A program made the position numbers and the translations under genes. A stretch of DNA of 64,000 nt from G963669295 sp963669295 (lineage in GTDB: Bacteria > Bacteroidota > Bacteroidia > Flavobacteriales_D > CALLUQ01), in assembly GCA_963669295.1 (NCBI GenBank), contig OY769938.1, positions 5,580,001-5,644,000 of the forward strand, in the 5' to 3' direction. The notes beneath the pieces were generated by a model. The model was not told the DNA's origin. It saw nothing but the letters and a program-made list of their open reading frames with translations, and searched no databases. Shown piece by piece: positions 34,494 to 43,115 of this stretch (within the stretch, counting starts at the first letter, position 1; each line of letters starts with the position of its first letter).

Positions 34494-34533
34494 AAAAACA
34501 AAAAAAAGCCCCGACGCTCGTAGAGGTCGGGGC
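34494..34533 (-). terminator. Rho-independent terminator of the FKBP gene
   Basis: In minus orientation GCCCCGAC pairs perfectly with GTCGGGGC across a 10-base loop (34533-34508), followed by a T-run interrupted once (34507-34494). It lies 25 bases past the FKBP stop. Confidence 0.92.
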
Positions 34534-34558
34534 CTGAATATTATAACGTTGGAACTGC

Positions 34559-35275
34559 TTAGTCGATCGACAACAGCTCTACTTCAAAAATCAACATCAT
34601 GTGTGGTTGAATAGGACCACCCGGACGTGGGTTAGCACCATAAGCCAACTCCGAAGGCACATACAGTTTCCACTTGCTGCCTACCGACATCAATTGCAAT
34701 GCTTCGGTCCAACCAGGAATAACGCCACTTACGTTAAAGCTGGCAGGCTGGCCACGATCTACCGAGCTATCGAATACTGTACCATCAATCAATGTACCGT
34801 GGTAGTGAGTAGTTACATTATCGGTAGCAGTAGGCTTGGCGCCTGTACCTTCGTTCATTACTTCGTATTGCAAACCGCTAGGCAAAGTAGTTACCTCAGC
34901 ACGTTGGCCGTTTTGTGCCAAAAAGTTTTGGCCTTCGGTAATGTTCTTTTCAAACTGGCGGTTTTGTACCTTTTGGAAATAGCTTTGTACGTACATGCCT
35001 GCCATTTGCTCATCCATCATCAAGCCTGCACCACCATTGGCATCTTTCACCCCTTGAAACACCGCTTCAAGGTTTACGGTTTCCAGCCCTTCCTGGTTCT
35101 TAAAGTTGGTGCCAATGTTTACACCAATGGCATAACTCACACTGTCCATCTCGTTGTTCAATGTGCTTACTGCGCCTGCTTGCTCGGTAATAGCAGCGGT
35201 TTCGGTAGTGGCTTCACCACCGCACGATGCCAACAATGCCACACCGGCTACATATAATAAGTGTTGTACTTTCAT
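34559..35275 (-). CDS. FKBP-type peptidyl-prolyl cis-trans isomerase, lipoprotein
   Basis: 238-residue Mip/FkpA-type folding catalyst that isomerises Xaa-Pro bonds in the periplasm. A lipoprotein signal ends in ALLASCGG (Cys19). Residues about 40-125 form the helical FKBP N-terminal dimerisation domain (DSVSYAIGVNIGTNFKNQ...). Residues about 140-238 form the FKBP domain with DNVTTHYHGTLIDGTVFDSS, VIPGWTEALQLMSVGSKW, and YVPSELAYG...IQPHMMLIFEVELL. The length is typical. It lies 48 bases downstream of the M3 peptidase gene on the same strand, so the two may be cotranscribed; a strong terminator follows. Confidence 0.94.
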   Translation of the reverse strand: MKVQHLLYVAGVALLASCGGEATTETAAITEQAGAVSTLNNEMDSVSYAIGVNIGTNFKNQEGLETVNLEAVFQGVKDANGGAGLMMDEQMAGMYVQSYFQKVQNRQFEKNITEGQNFLAQNGQRAEVTTLPSGLQYEVMNEGTGAKPTATDNVTTHYHGTLIDGTVFDSSVDRGQPASFNVSGVIPGWTEALQLMSVGSKWKLYVPSELAYGANPRPGGPIQPHMMLIFEVELLSID

Positions 35276-35323
35276 GTCTGTAATATTAATTCGGTTTAGG
35301 AGTGCGAATATAGCACTATTCCC

Positions 35324-37018
35324 TTAGAGTTGGGCCTGGTCTACCCCATCGATCCAGTTTTTTACTTTGTCTACAATGTCTTCTAAACAACCTGTTTCAA
35401 AAGGCGAACGCAGGTTAGCCAACTCTACCAATTTCAAAAACGATTCCGAGCCACCCGCTTTACACAGGTGCAAATAATCGATCCATGCCGCCTGGCTATC
35501 GGCCTCATTCTTTTGCCAAAACTGGAAGGCACAAATTAGTGCCAACGTATAATCGATGTAGTAAAAAGGCATTTTATAAATGTGCAACTGCCCCTGCCAA
35601 AAGCCTCCTTCTTCCATAAAAGGATAGCCTTCATAATCGAGGTGAGGCAAGTATTTTTGTTCTATGGTACGCCAATATGCCTTGCGCTCGGCAGGAGTAG
35701 CTTCAGGGTTTTCGTATACAAAGTGTTGAAACTCATCTACCGCCACACCATAGGGCAGAAAATAAATAGAACGCACCACATGCTCGTACTTGTACTTCAT
35801 TTCATCTTCCCCAAAAAACAGTTTCATCCATGGCCATGTTAAAAACTCCATGCTCATCGAATGAATTTCGCAAGCCTCGTAAGTAGGCCAGTTGTATTCA
35901 GGAATTTCAATGCCCCGGCTGCAATATACCTGAAAAGCATGCCCAGCTTCGTGTACCAATACACGAATATCGCCTGCAGTACCGTTAAAGTTGGAAAAGA
36001 TAAATGGACTGCGGGTATTGGGAATAAAGGTACAATAGCCGCCACCGGCCTTGCCCTTGCGGTTCACCAAGTCCATCAACTCATTATCTTTCATGTAACG
36101 GAAAAACTCTTTCGTTTCGGGCGAAAGTTCATCGTACATGGCCAATGCCTGCTCCTCAATCCACTCGGGTGCACCTTGAGGTTTGGGGTTGCCATTGGCA
36201 AACAACAGGTCGTTATCGTGGTACTTTAATTTGTTTACGCCTATGCGTTCGGCTTGCTGCTGGCGCAACTGCTGTGCCAATGGCACCACGTAATCCAGCA
36301 CCTGTTGGCGGAAATTGGCCACCATTTCGGCATTGTAGTCGGTACGGGTCATGCGGGCATAGCCCATTTCTACAAAGTTGTTGAAACCCAGCTTTAAGGC
36401 CACATTGTGCCGCAGCTTTACCAGGTCGTCGAAAATGCGATCGAATTGCTCGCCATGGGTAGCATAAAAATTGGCATGTGCCTGCCGTGCCTTTTTACGC
36501 ACTTCACGGTCTTCCGAACTCATGTAAGGTACCAGTCCGGTGAGGTTTACCTCCTGGCCTTCAAACATTATTTTGGCTGAAGCGCGTAGCTTCATGTATT
36601 CGCTGCGCAACAGGTTTTCCTGGCGCAGCTCTTCCAGTACGGTAGTGTCGATGGTTTTAGCAGTAAGCTCGGCAATATCGAACAATTGGGCACCAAACTC
36701 CTCTTCTAAATCATCTCTAAACTTCGACCCGGCCAATGCGCGGTAGTAGTCGTTAATTAAACTGTCTACCAACGGGCGGTTATTGTCGAAAAAGGTTTTT
36801 TCTTCCTGGTTGGTTTTGTTGATGGTATCGATGGAGTAGCGTATACTGGCTAACTCGGAATACGTATCAAAGTTGTTGCGCAACGCATTGATGTGGTCCA
36901 TCGTTGCTTTTTGCTCTTCCGAAGAAGTCGCTTCTTCAAAAGAATCAATTAAGGTAGAGAGCTTTTCCTCCACTTGCGCAATGTCGGGGCGCTCATAAGC
37001 TATGTCACTGAGTTTCAT
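35324..37018 (-). CDS. M3 family oligoendopeptidase
   Basis: 564-residue zinc metallopeptidase (M3B/PepF-like) that trims oligopeptides in the cytosol. ATG at 37018 is chosen; an upstream in-frame TTG at 37042 adds eight residues and overlaps the probable -7 box. The active site is VHEAGHAFQVY (His356, Glu357, His360), with a downstream Glu in EACEIHSMSMEF as the third ligand. Tyr-rich C-terminal KMPFYYIDYTLALICAFQFW is typical of the family. No signal peptide. The FKBP lipoprotein gene follows. Confidence 0.93.
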   Translation of the reverse strand: MKLSDIAYERPDIAQVEEKLSTLIDSFEEATSSEEQKATMDHINALRNNFDTYSELASIRYSIDTINKTNQEEKTFFDNNRPLVDSLINDYYRALAGSKFRDDLEEEFGAQLFDIAELTAKTIDTTVLEELRQENLLRSEYMKLRASAKIMFEGQEVNLTGLVPYMSSEDREVRKKARQAHANFYATHGEQFDRIFDDLVKLRHNVALKLGFNNFVEMGYARMTRTDYNAEMVANFRQQVLDYVVPLAQQLRQQQAERIGVNKLKYHDNDLLFANGNPKPQGAPEWIEEQALAMYDELSPETKEFFRYMKDNELMDLVNRKGKAGGGYCTFIPNTRSPFIFSNFNGTAGDIRVLVHEAGHAFQVYCSRGIEIPEYNWPTYEACEIHSMSMEFLTWPWMKLFFGEDEMKYKYEHVVRSIYFLPYGVAVDEFQHFVYENPEATPAERKAYWRTIEQKYLPHLDYEGYPFMEEGGFWQGQLHIYKMPFYYIDYTLALICAFQFWQKNEADSQAAWIDYLHLCKAGGSESFLKLVELANLRSPFETGCLEDIVDKVKNWIDGVDQAQL

Positions 37019-37039
37019 GGGGTACGATTTTAAGTCACC

Positions 37040-37047
37040 CAAATTTA
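37040..37047 (-). promoter_or_regulatory. Probable -7 box of the M3 peptidase promoter
   Basis: TAAATTTG in minus orientation (37047-37040), a perfect TAnnTTTG, 21 bases before the ATG at 37018. No good -33 TTTG at the normal spacing. The divergent TAATTTTG at 37105-37112 plays the same role for the plus-strand gene at 37132. Confidence 0.4.
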
Positions 37048-37131
37048 CAAAAAGTTAAATCAATGTTTGTCTACACACCGACGTTAAAGCACCCTTTTTT
37101 CAAGTAATTTTGTAATCCAAAAACAAGGTAA

Positions 37132-37734
37132 ATGACATCATTCTTAGCTCAAAAGATTGCCGCATCACAGTCGTACGAAGCCTACCGTACCATGATTGAT
37201 GCCCTATATGCCGAAAGTAAAACTACTGGCACCAACCACTCAGAAGAGTATTTGCATCACACCAAAATGAACATCCACCGCATGAAACGGTTGGATAAAA
37301 CAGTGGTGCTAAACGATGAGTTGGTAGCAGCAGCAAAAGCCATCAATACGCCTTATACCTGGCTTACCTTAACCGAAGCATGGTGTGGCGATGCAGCACA
37401 AAACATTCCTATTGTTCATCAAATAACAACCTTAAACCCCAACCTGGAGCTGCGCCTTATTTTGCGCGATGAGCATTTAGACCTCATGGATCAGCACCTT
37501 ACCAATGGCGGCCGTTCCATTCCTAAGCTTATTGCCATTAATGGTGAAGAGGAAATTGTTGGGAGCTGGGGCCCCCGCCCTGCACCAGTGCAGAAAATGG
37601 TAGAAACATACAAAGCCATGGAAAACAAACCACCTTACAGCGAATTTTCGAAAGAAGTGCAACAATGGTACAACAAAGACAAAACAGTTACTTTTCAGCA
37701 AGAGTTTTTAGCGTTTTTGAAGTTGCACCAATAA
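37132..37734 (+). CDS. Thioredoxin-like family protein
   Basis: 200 residues with a thioredoxin-like core: TWLTLTEAWCGDAAQNIPIV, LELRLILRDEHLDLMDQHLT, RSIPKLIAINGEEEIVGSWGPRP (cis-Pro). The active site is WCGDA with a single cysteine instead of CXXC, the form seen in the Thioredoxin_9 family, so an ordinary disulfide exchange role is unlikely. Cytosolic and monocistronic, with a -7-like TAATTTTG 20 bases upstream and a terminator directly after. Confidence 0.88.
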   Translation: MTSFLAQKIAASQSYEAYRTMIDALYAESKTTGTNHSEEYLHHTKMNIHRMKRLDKTVVLNDELVAAAKAINTPYTWLTLTEAWCGDAAQNIPIVHQITTLNPNLELRLILRDEHLDLMDQHLTNGGRSIPKLIAINGEEEIVGSWGPRPAPVQKMVETYKAMENKPPYSEFSKEVQQWYNKDKTVTFQQEFLAFLKLHQ

Positions 37735-37735
37735 G

Positions 37736-37763
37736 AAAAGCCCCCCGCAAGCAGGAGGCTTTT
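37736..37763. terminator. Bidirectional terminator
   Basis: AAAAGCC (37736-37742) pairs with GGCTTTT (37757-37763), extended by CC/GG after one mismatch. It separates the convergent thioredoxin-like and DUF6249-like genes. Confidence 0.75.
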
Positions 37764-37788
37764 AACCAAAACTAAGTTCAACCGAAAC

Positions 37789-38130
37789 TTAGTTCGAGTC
37801 AGCACGATTATTGATCTTGCGATCAATAAAGTAGAAGAGGATTAACCCGGAACCGCCACAAAGAAACATCATGGCGGGGATGGCTTCATCGCCCATGAGT
37901 TCGGCACGCATCAGCAATTGCCCGAAAACAATACCCAGGCCTATTCCAACGGCTAACATCCCAAATTTTAAAGCGTTGTTGCCCTTGCGGTTCGCATAAA
38001 ACATTTTTGCATCAGCACCTTTTTCTATTAATGCTAATCGTTCTTTATGACGTGTAGTGAAAAAGATGTAAGCAACACCAAATACCATGGCGAAAGCTGA
38101 AATGGGGATTAATATTTCTTCTAAATGCAT
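37789..38130 (-). CDS. DUF6249-like small membrane protein
   Basis: 113 residues from the ATG at 38130 (MHLEEILIPISAFAMVFG); a longer frame to 38178 adds a basic prefix. Three hydrophobic segments: ILIPISAFAMVFGVAYIFFTT, FGMLAVGIGLGIVFGQLLM and AMMFLCGGSGLILFYFID. The RHKERLALIEKGAD motif after the first helix is characteristic of the DUF6249 group, often found next to ECF sigma factors, as here. The function is unknown. Confidence 0.8.
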   Translation of the reverse strand: MHLEEILIPISAFAMVFGVAYIFFTTRHKERLALIEKGADAKMFYANRKGNNALKFGMLAVGIGLGIVFGQLLMRAELMGDEAIPAMMFLCGGSGLILFYFIDRKINNRADSN

Positions 38131-38293
38131 AACTCTAGTTTTTTCGTTAAGTAAAAGTTTCGTTTTAAATCGTCTCATCAGCTTTGACGCACCTCCATCG
38201 AAACCGGTTACAGATTTTCGAAAAAAAATTAAAAAAAGAAATAATGACCCTTATTTGTAACCGATATAAAATACCTTGCGTCATAGTTAGTGT

Positions 38294-38869
38294 ATGAGTC
38301 AGCAAGAAGATCTTTATTACATACAACGTGTGCTAAATGGCGACATGGCAGCCTTCGAATTTCTGGTGGATGGCCATCAGGAGATGGTGTTTACCATTGC
38401 CCTGCGCATTGTACGCAATAGAGAAGATGCAGAGGAAGTGGCGCAAGATACTTTTGTAAAAGCCTATCAATCGTTGAGCAGCTTTAAGCAAGAATCGAAG
38501 TTTTCTACCTGGTTGTACCGCATTGTGTATAATACTGCCATTTCGAAAACACGAAAGAAACAGTTGGAAACAGCGGCCGAAGATGTGGGGGAATATGGCG
38601 ACCATGTGATGGAGCAAACCGTATCGCAACTCGACCAAATAAAAATGGAAGAACAAAAGCAATACATTTCAGCAGCCCTTGAAGCATTGCCACAAGAAGA
38701 AGCTACGTTAATTACCCTCTACTACCTGAGTGAAAACTCAGTAGAAGAAATCCATGAGATTACCGGGTTAAGCAAGGCCAATGTAAAGGTAAAACTGTAC
38801 CGATCGCGCAAGCGGTTATACATCGAACTACAACGACTACTGAAAAACGAAATGCTGGAGATTCTATAA
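38294..38869 (+). CDS. ECF-type RNA polymerase sigma factor
   Basis: 191-residue sigma-70 family factor with only regions 2 and 4. Region 2: GDMAAFEFLVDGHQEMVFTIALRIVRNREDAEEVAQDTFVKAY (partly quoted as EDAEEVAQDTFVKAY) and FSTWLYRIVYNTA. Region 4: LPQEEATLITLYYLSENSVEEIHEITGLSKANVKVKLYRSRKRL. It would direct RNA polymerase to an unknown regulon. The next gene, 19 bases downstream, encodes a small membrane protein and is the likely partner controlling it. The divergent DUF6249-like gene may belong to the same unit. Confidence 0.93.
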   Translation: MSQQEDLYYIQRVLNGDMAAFEFLVDGHQEMVFTIALRIVRNREDAEEVAQDTFVKAYQSLSSFKQESKFSTWLYRIVYNTAISKTRKKQLETAAEDVGEYGDHVMEQTVSQLDQIKMEEQKQYISAALEALPQEEATLITLYYLSENSVEEIHEITGLSKANVKVKLYRSRKRLYIELQRLLKNEMLEIL

Positions 38870-38888
38870 ATTTCATAAATTTAACGTC

Positions 38889-39272
38889 ATGCAGAACGAA
38901 CTGAACGACAAGCATACTAAGAAATTGTTACAAAAAAGCGCTGAAAAACCTTCGAAAGGATTTAGTGCTAGTGTAATGGAACGCATTGCTGCTGCCAAAG
39001 AAGGCATCGTTTACCAACCGGTATTCAGCAAAAAAACATGGTTCCTCATTGCTGCTATGTTTGTAGGGTTACTGGTAGTGTCTTTTGTGTTTTCTTCTCC
39101 TTCTGCCGAAATTACGGGCAAAGCTGCTGAAATAAAAGCCAATGCGAAAGCAATTATAGGTACCGTAAATGGATTCTTTGGGAGCCTCTCTCCTACTGTA
39201 GTCATCAGCGTAGCAGTGTTGGGGCTGCTATTCTTTGCCGATTTTTTCTTAAAAAAGAAGCGTGCTGCTTAA
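38889..39272 (+). CDS. Membrane protein, putative sigma-factor partner
   Basis: 127 residues with a cytosolic N-terminal ~45 residues (KLLQKSAEKPSKGFSASVMERIAA) and two membrane helices (WFLIAAMFVGLLVVSFVFS and VVISVAVLGLLFFADFFL). No canonical zinc anti-sigma (ZAS) motif HxxxCxxC is seen. Its placement immediately after an ECF sigma gene suggests an anti-sigma or sensor role, which is inference from position. Its stop codon shares the palindrome TTAA (39269-39272) with the corrected stop of the convergent gene. Confidence 0.75.
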   Translation: MQNELNDKHTKKLLQKSAEKPSKGFSASVMERIAAAKEGIVYQPVFSKKTWFLIAAMFVGLLVVSFVFSSPSAEITGKAAEIKANAKAIIGTVNGFFGSLSPTVVISVAVLGLLFFADFFLKKKRAA

Positions 39273-40095
39273 AACGATTTGCGCGCCAGGTTGTAACGAA
39301 TGCCTATTAAAGCTCCCCCCGATCGTTTGATGAAATAACCATCGCCATCAATTACCTTTTGAAAGCCTATGCCTTTTCTACCGGTAAGCGATACCTCAAA
39401 ACGTTTTGATACCCTATAGCTAAAACCATAAGGAATATACAAGCGGGTAAGTAACTGGGTTTGGCACCATATTCCAACACATCCTCCTCATCGAAAGAGC
39501 TTTCTATAAAAGTGCCATTGTTATCGGTAGCATAACGGTTAAAAATAATGAGCATCGCATCGTTAAAAGTAGCGCCAATGTTAGCCCCTATACCACCAAA
39601 CACATTCCACTTTCGTTCGCGATTGGTGCGAAACAAATAAGCACCGTGCAGGTTCACTTCACTCTCCATATCGCAATACACCACCGAATGGTACTCTGTA
39701 CCGTTAGCGGTAGGCTCTTCTCGTTCGTATTCTACTGCCGATTCGCGGCCGGTAATGATGTTGGCTCCTAGCTGCACCTCTCTGTTGGTGCGGTACTCGC
39801 CCGATGCTGCGTTAAATTTACTTGCGGTAATCCACCCGCCTAAAGTCACACCGGTAATCACAGCATGTGCATATTCTGTATAGCCATCCAAATCGAGGGT
39901 CAGCTCACTGGGGTTGGTCGCAAAATCGCGCATATGGTCCATGCTCATGCGTTGGTATACATCGGAGCTAATGCCTACATGTGTACCAAAGCTGTTGATT
40001 TGCCACATTTTAGGTGGTGTAGGGTTAGGCGTTTCCTGGGCAAAAGTAATGGAAGCAGTAAGTAGCAAGGTAAGTGTAGTGTACAATGTTTTCAT
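39269..40095 (-). pseudogene. Frameshifted outer-membrane-type protein (paralogue of 40174-40995)
   Basis: The open frame from ATG 40095 (signal peptide KTLYTTLTLLLTASITFAQ) runs to 39367 but ends in non-beta sequence after GAKPS. In another frame the strand continues with LTRLYIPYGFSYRVSKRFEV, then SLTGRKGIGFQKV to a stop at 39271-39269. This aligns with the C-terminus of the paralogue (FRFPFGVSWRFANDMEIAIA...GFGYQKV). A single lost base near 39453-39465, perhaps in the C-run of CAAACCCAG, explains it. The function is unknown; the beta-rich pattern suggests an outer-membrane or periplasmic barrel. It could be a sequencing error. Confidence 0.7.
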
Positions 40096-40173
40096 GGTGC
40101 TGGTATGGTAAATTATCCTTCTCCACAATCGTTAGCGAAATAAATTTACAAAATTGCGGTATGCCATGCCAGT

Positions 40174-40995
40174 TTATTTAGTAAGAAGGTAACGGTAAGT
40201 AGCCAACACCCCACCCAACCTATCCAGGTGATGCGTGCTTCCACCAATCACTTTTTGATAGCCAAAGCCTGGCCTGGCAGCAATAGCAATTTCCATGTCA
40301 TTGGCAAACCTCCAGGAAACACCAAAGGGAAAACGAAACTGAAAAAGATAACTTAAACGACCATCAAAGGCATCTTTTTCTATAGGCGATGTAGGGTTAT
40401 AAATAACCGACGCCCCAGCATTGGTATAACTTTCTTTACTCAGCGTACTTTCTACCACATGGTTAAAAGCAAAAGCCCCATACACCCCTCCTCCAGCAAA
40501 AACCCGTATTCTCGTTGCATCCTTTGTTTTGAACAAGTACTTTACGTAAAAATCTGCCTGGGTGTGTTTTTTGGTGAAAATTGCTGTTTCAATAACTCCC
40601 CCACTTGTGCTTATTTCATGCTTGCTATAAGTTAACGATTGGTGATGTATCGGAGTTATGTTTGCCCCTATATGCACTTCACTGTTGCGAAACTTCTTCT
40701 GATCGCTATCCCAACGCTGCATTGAAACAAACCCTCCAAACATCGCCCCAACACCTACCCTGGTTTCCTTTTCATCATACCATTCAGAACGAAAACCTAA
40801 ACGCTTCATGTCAGGTGCAAAATCATACAGTGTATTCATATCAAACCGTTTGTAATCCAACACATCAATGCCTACCCCAAGGGCTATGCCTGTTACTTTC
40901 CATTGTTTCAATGGTTTTTTTGTGGTTTGTCCTGATGTGATGTAGGTGCTAAAGAGAAACGGCAGCGCGAGTAAAACCCGATAATTCATCAACAT
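40174..40995 (-). CDS. Putative outer-membrane/periplasmic beta-rich protein
   Basis: 273 residues, not recognised. Signal peptide (MNYRVLLALPFLFSTYITSGQ), then alternating strands (GIALGVGIDVLDYKRFDMN, VGVGAMFGGFVSMQ, SEVHIGANITPIH, ADFYVKYLFKTKDATRIRVFAGGGVYGAF) and an ending YRYLLTK. The pattern fits an outer-membrane barrel. It is paralogous to the frameshifted gene 46 bases-plus downstream (shared WK/QINSFG...GVGI and GANI..H/GRES blocks). Together they form a tandem duplicate. Confidence 0.7.
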   Translation of the reverse strand: MLMNYRVLLALPFLFSTYITSGQTTKKPLKQWKVTGIALGVGIDVLDYKRFDMNTLYDFAPDMKRLGFRSEWYDEKETRVGVGAMFGGFVSMQRWDSDQKKFRNSEVHIGANITPIHHQSLTYSKHEISTSGGVIETAIFTKKHTQADFYVKYLFKTKDATRIRVFAGGGVYGAFAFNHVVESTLSKESYTNAGASVIYNPTSPIEKDAFDGRLSYLFQFRFPFGVSWRFANDMEIAIAARPGFGYQKVIGGSTHHLDRLGGVLATYRYLLTK

Positions 40996-41173
40996 TATTC
41001 AATTCGTATTTTTCATCCGTTATGTGGGGGTAAACAGCATAGAAGCAAACTAGGTGTTTTCTTCAAAAGAATCGTCGTACTTCTTATTAGGACGTACTAA
41101 AAAACATCATTCGCATTGCAGAATCGCCCTGAATTGCCTATTATTACCACTATATTCACAAAAATTACCGCTT

Positions 41174-42454
41174 TTGACATTCAGGGATTTCAATTTAGAT
41201 GAGCAGTTATTAGAGGGGTTGGATGCGATGGGTTTTGAAACCCCTACCCCAGTTCAGGAAAAAACCATTCCACACATACTCAACAAAAAAGATTTAATTG
41301 GCTGTGCCCAAACGGGAACAGGAAAAACAGCCGCTTTCTTGTTGCCTGTTATCAACCAAATTATACAAACACCAGAGCGCACCAAGGTGCAAGGACTGGT
41401 GATTGCTCCCACCCGCGAGTTGGCACAACAAATCGACCAGCAAGTAGAAGGACTCGGATATTTTACGGGTGTAAGCTCTTTTCCTGTATATGGCGGTGGC
41501 GATGGTTCGAGCTACGAGCAAGAACGCAAAGCATTTGAAAGCGGTACCGACATTATTATTGCTACACCCGGCCGGTTGTTTTCGCACATGAATTTTGAGT
41601 ATGCTGACTTTAGTGAACTCAAATACCTCATCCTCGATGAGGCCGATCGTATGCTCGACATGGGTTTTTACGACGACATCATGCGCATCATAAAGCGCCT
41701 GCCCGAAAACCGGCAAACGTTGTTATTCTCGGCTACCATGCCCGATAAAATTCGCACCCTGGCCAAGCAAATCCTTACCGAACCCGAAAGCATCAACATT
41801 GCCATCTCTAAGCCCGCCTCAGGGTTGATGCAAGGAGCGTATGTGGTATACGACAAGCAAAAAATTCCAGTGATTGAAAGCTTGCTAGTAGGCAAAGACT
41901 TAGAACGTGTTATCATCTTCTCTTCCACCAAAAGTAAGGTGGGCAATATAGTACGTGCCCTGCGCAAGCGTGGCCTTAAAGTGGCGGGCATCAGCTCCGA
42001 CCTCGAGCAAAATGAACGCGAAGAAACCTTGCTCAAATTCAAAAGCAAGGAAACACGCATCCTGGTAGCTACCGATATCCTTTCACGTGGCATCGACATC
42101 AAAGAAATAAGCCTGGTGATTAACTACAACGTGCCCAACGATGCCGAAGACTATGTACACCGCGTTGGACGTACAGCCCGTGCCGATAAAACCGGGGTCG
42201 CCATCACCCTCATCGATCCGGAAGATCAAAACCGGTTTCACCGCATTGAGCAGCTGATAGAAACCGAAGTAAAAAAACTTCCCATACCCACCGAATTGGG
42301 CGAAGGACCTGTTTACAGCCCGCGTAAAGGTGGTGGCAAAAAGAAACGACACTTTGGCAAAAAAGGAAAAGGTGGCGGAAACTTTAGAGGAAAGAAAAAC
42401 CACAAAGGAAAAGGTGGAAAGAAACACTACGGCAACAAAAAGCAAAACAGCTAA
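41174..42454 (+). CDS. DEAD-box ATP-dependent RNA helicase (RhlE-like)
   Basis: RNA-unwinding ATPase acting in ribosome or mRNA metabolism. All motifs are readable: Q motif region FETPTPVQEKTIP, motif I AQTGTGKT, Ia PTRELAQQ, Ib TPGR, II DEAD, III SAT, IV VIIFSSTKSK, V ATDILSRGIDI and VI HRVGRTAR. The C-terminal tail is Lys/Gly-rich (GGGKKKRHFGKKGKGGG...), a typical RNA-binding extension. I place the start at TTG 41174 (TFRDFNLDEQLLEG), where RhlE homologues begin; the open frame extends to an ATG at 41054 but that prefix is not protein-like. 426 residues. Confidence 0.92.
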   Translation: MTFRDFNLDEQLLEGLDAMGFETPTPVQEKTIPHILNKKDLIGCAQTGTGKTAAFLLPVINQIIQTPERTKVQGLVIAPTRELAQQIDQQVEGLGYFTGVSSFPVYGGGDGSSYEQERKAFESGTDIIIATPGRLFSHMNFEYADFSELKYLILDEADRMLDMGFYDDIMRIIKRLPENRQTLLFSATMPDKIRTLAKQILTEPESINIAISKPASGLMQGAYVVYDKQKIPVIESLLVGKDLERVIIFSSTKSKVGNIVRALRKRGLKVAGISSDLEQNEREETLLKFKSKETRILVATDILSRGIDIKEISLVINYNVPNDAEDYVHRVGRTARADKTGVAITLIDPEDQNRFHRIEQLIETEVKKLPIPTELGEGPVYSPRKGGGKKKRHFGKKGKGGGNFRGKKNHKGKGGKKHYGNKKQNS

Positions 42455-42536
42455 GTACCAGCTTTTTGCTTAAATATACCTTTACACTTATTGTATTGAT
42501 TTATAAATTAGGGGCTTAACCCTTAAACTCATCATC

Positions 42537-43115
42537 ATGAAAGTTCTTCTCTCTAGCTTTCTATTGCTACTATCCACCCTTACTTATGCGCAAACCACGC
42601 ACACTATCCAGGTATTGGCCATGACCTATTCGCCCGACAGCATTACGGTAAACGTTGGCGATACTGTTCGGTGGCAATGGGTAGAAGGCATCCACACCGT
42701 ATGGACACAAAACTTCCCCCAGGGTGCCCCTGTTGTTTTTGAAAATATCGATCAAAACAACCCTACGATAACTTATGTGGCTCAAGTGCCAGGGCTACAC
42801 CGCTACCTATGCTACGTACATGCCGGTATGGATGGCGTATTCAACGTATTGGGCACCACTGGAGTAAACGATCGCTTCAACACTGCTCCGGTAGTAAACA
42901 GCTACCCCAGCCCATTTACCAACACGCTTCATGTGCAAACACAAGGCATCGACCGCCTTACGTTGTACAATGCAGTTGGTCAATTGGTATATACCAGCAC
43001 CATCGATCGGGCAACAATGCAACTGAATTTACCGCAATTGCCTGCGGGTGTTTATTTCCTGAATGGCGTTCGTGAAGAAGAGGTTGTAGTAACGCAAAAG
43101 GTATTGAAACGTTAA
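42537..43115 (+). CDS. Secreted cupredoxin with T9SS sorting domain
   Basis: 192 residues. Signal peptide (KVLLSSFLLLLSTLTYAQ); plastocyanin/azurin-like copper domain (about 20-110) with the ligands His in EGIHTVW, Cys in YLCYVH, His in YVHAG and Met in AGMDG; then a type A sorting domain (YPSPFTNTLHVQTQGIDRLTLYNAVGQLVY...LPAGVYFLNG...KVLKR). It is predicted to be exported by T9SS and to bind copper or transfer electrons at the cell surface. The stop codon shares TTAA (43112-43115) with the eboF stop on the other strand. Confidence 0.92.
   Translation: MKVLLSSFLLLLSTLTYAQTTHTIQVLAMTYSPDSITVNVGDTVRWQWVEGIHTVWTQNFPQGAPVVFENIDQNNPTITYVAQVPGLHRYLCYVHAGMDGVFNVLGTTGVNDRFNTAPVVNSYPSPFTNTLHVQTQGIDRLTLYNAVGQLVYTSTIDRATMQLNLPQLPAGVYFLNGVREEEVVVTQKVLKR

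Larger units (their letters stand above)
34001..34558. other. Repeat mosaic between defence genes and FKBP gene
   Basis: No gene. It contains an ATCCTGAA/TTCAGGAT hairpin near 34113-34133, the long-hairpin repeat 34190-34340, a 24-bp palindrome at 34396-34419 and the FKBP terminator. The mixture suggests repeated insertion of small non-autonomous elements. Confidence 0.7.
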
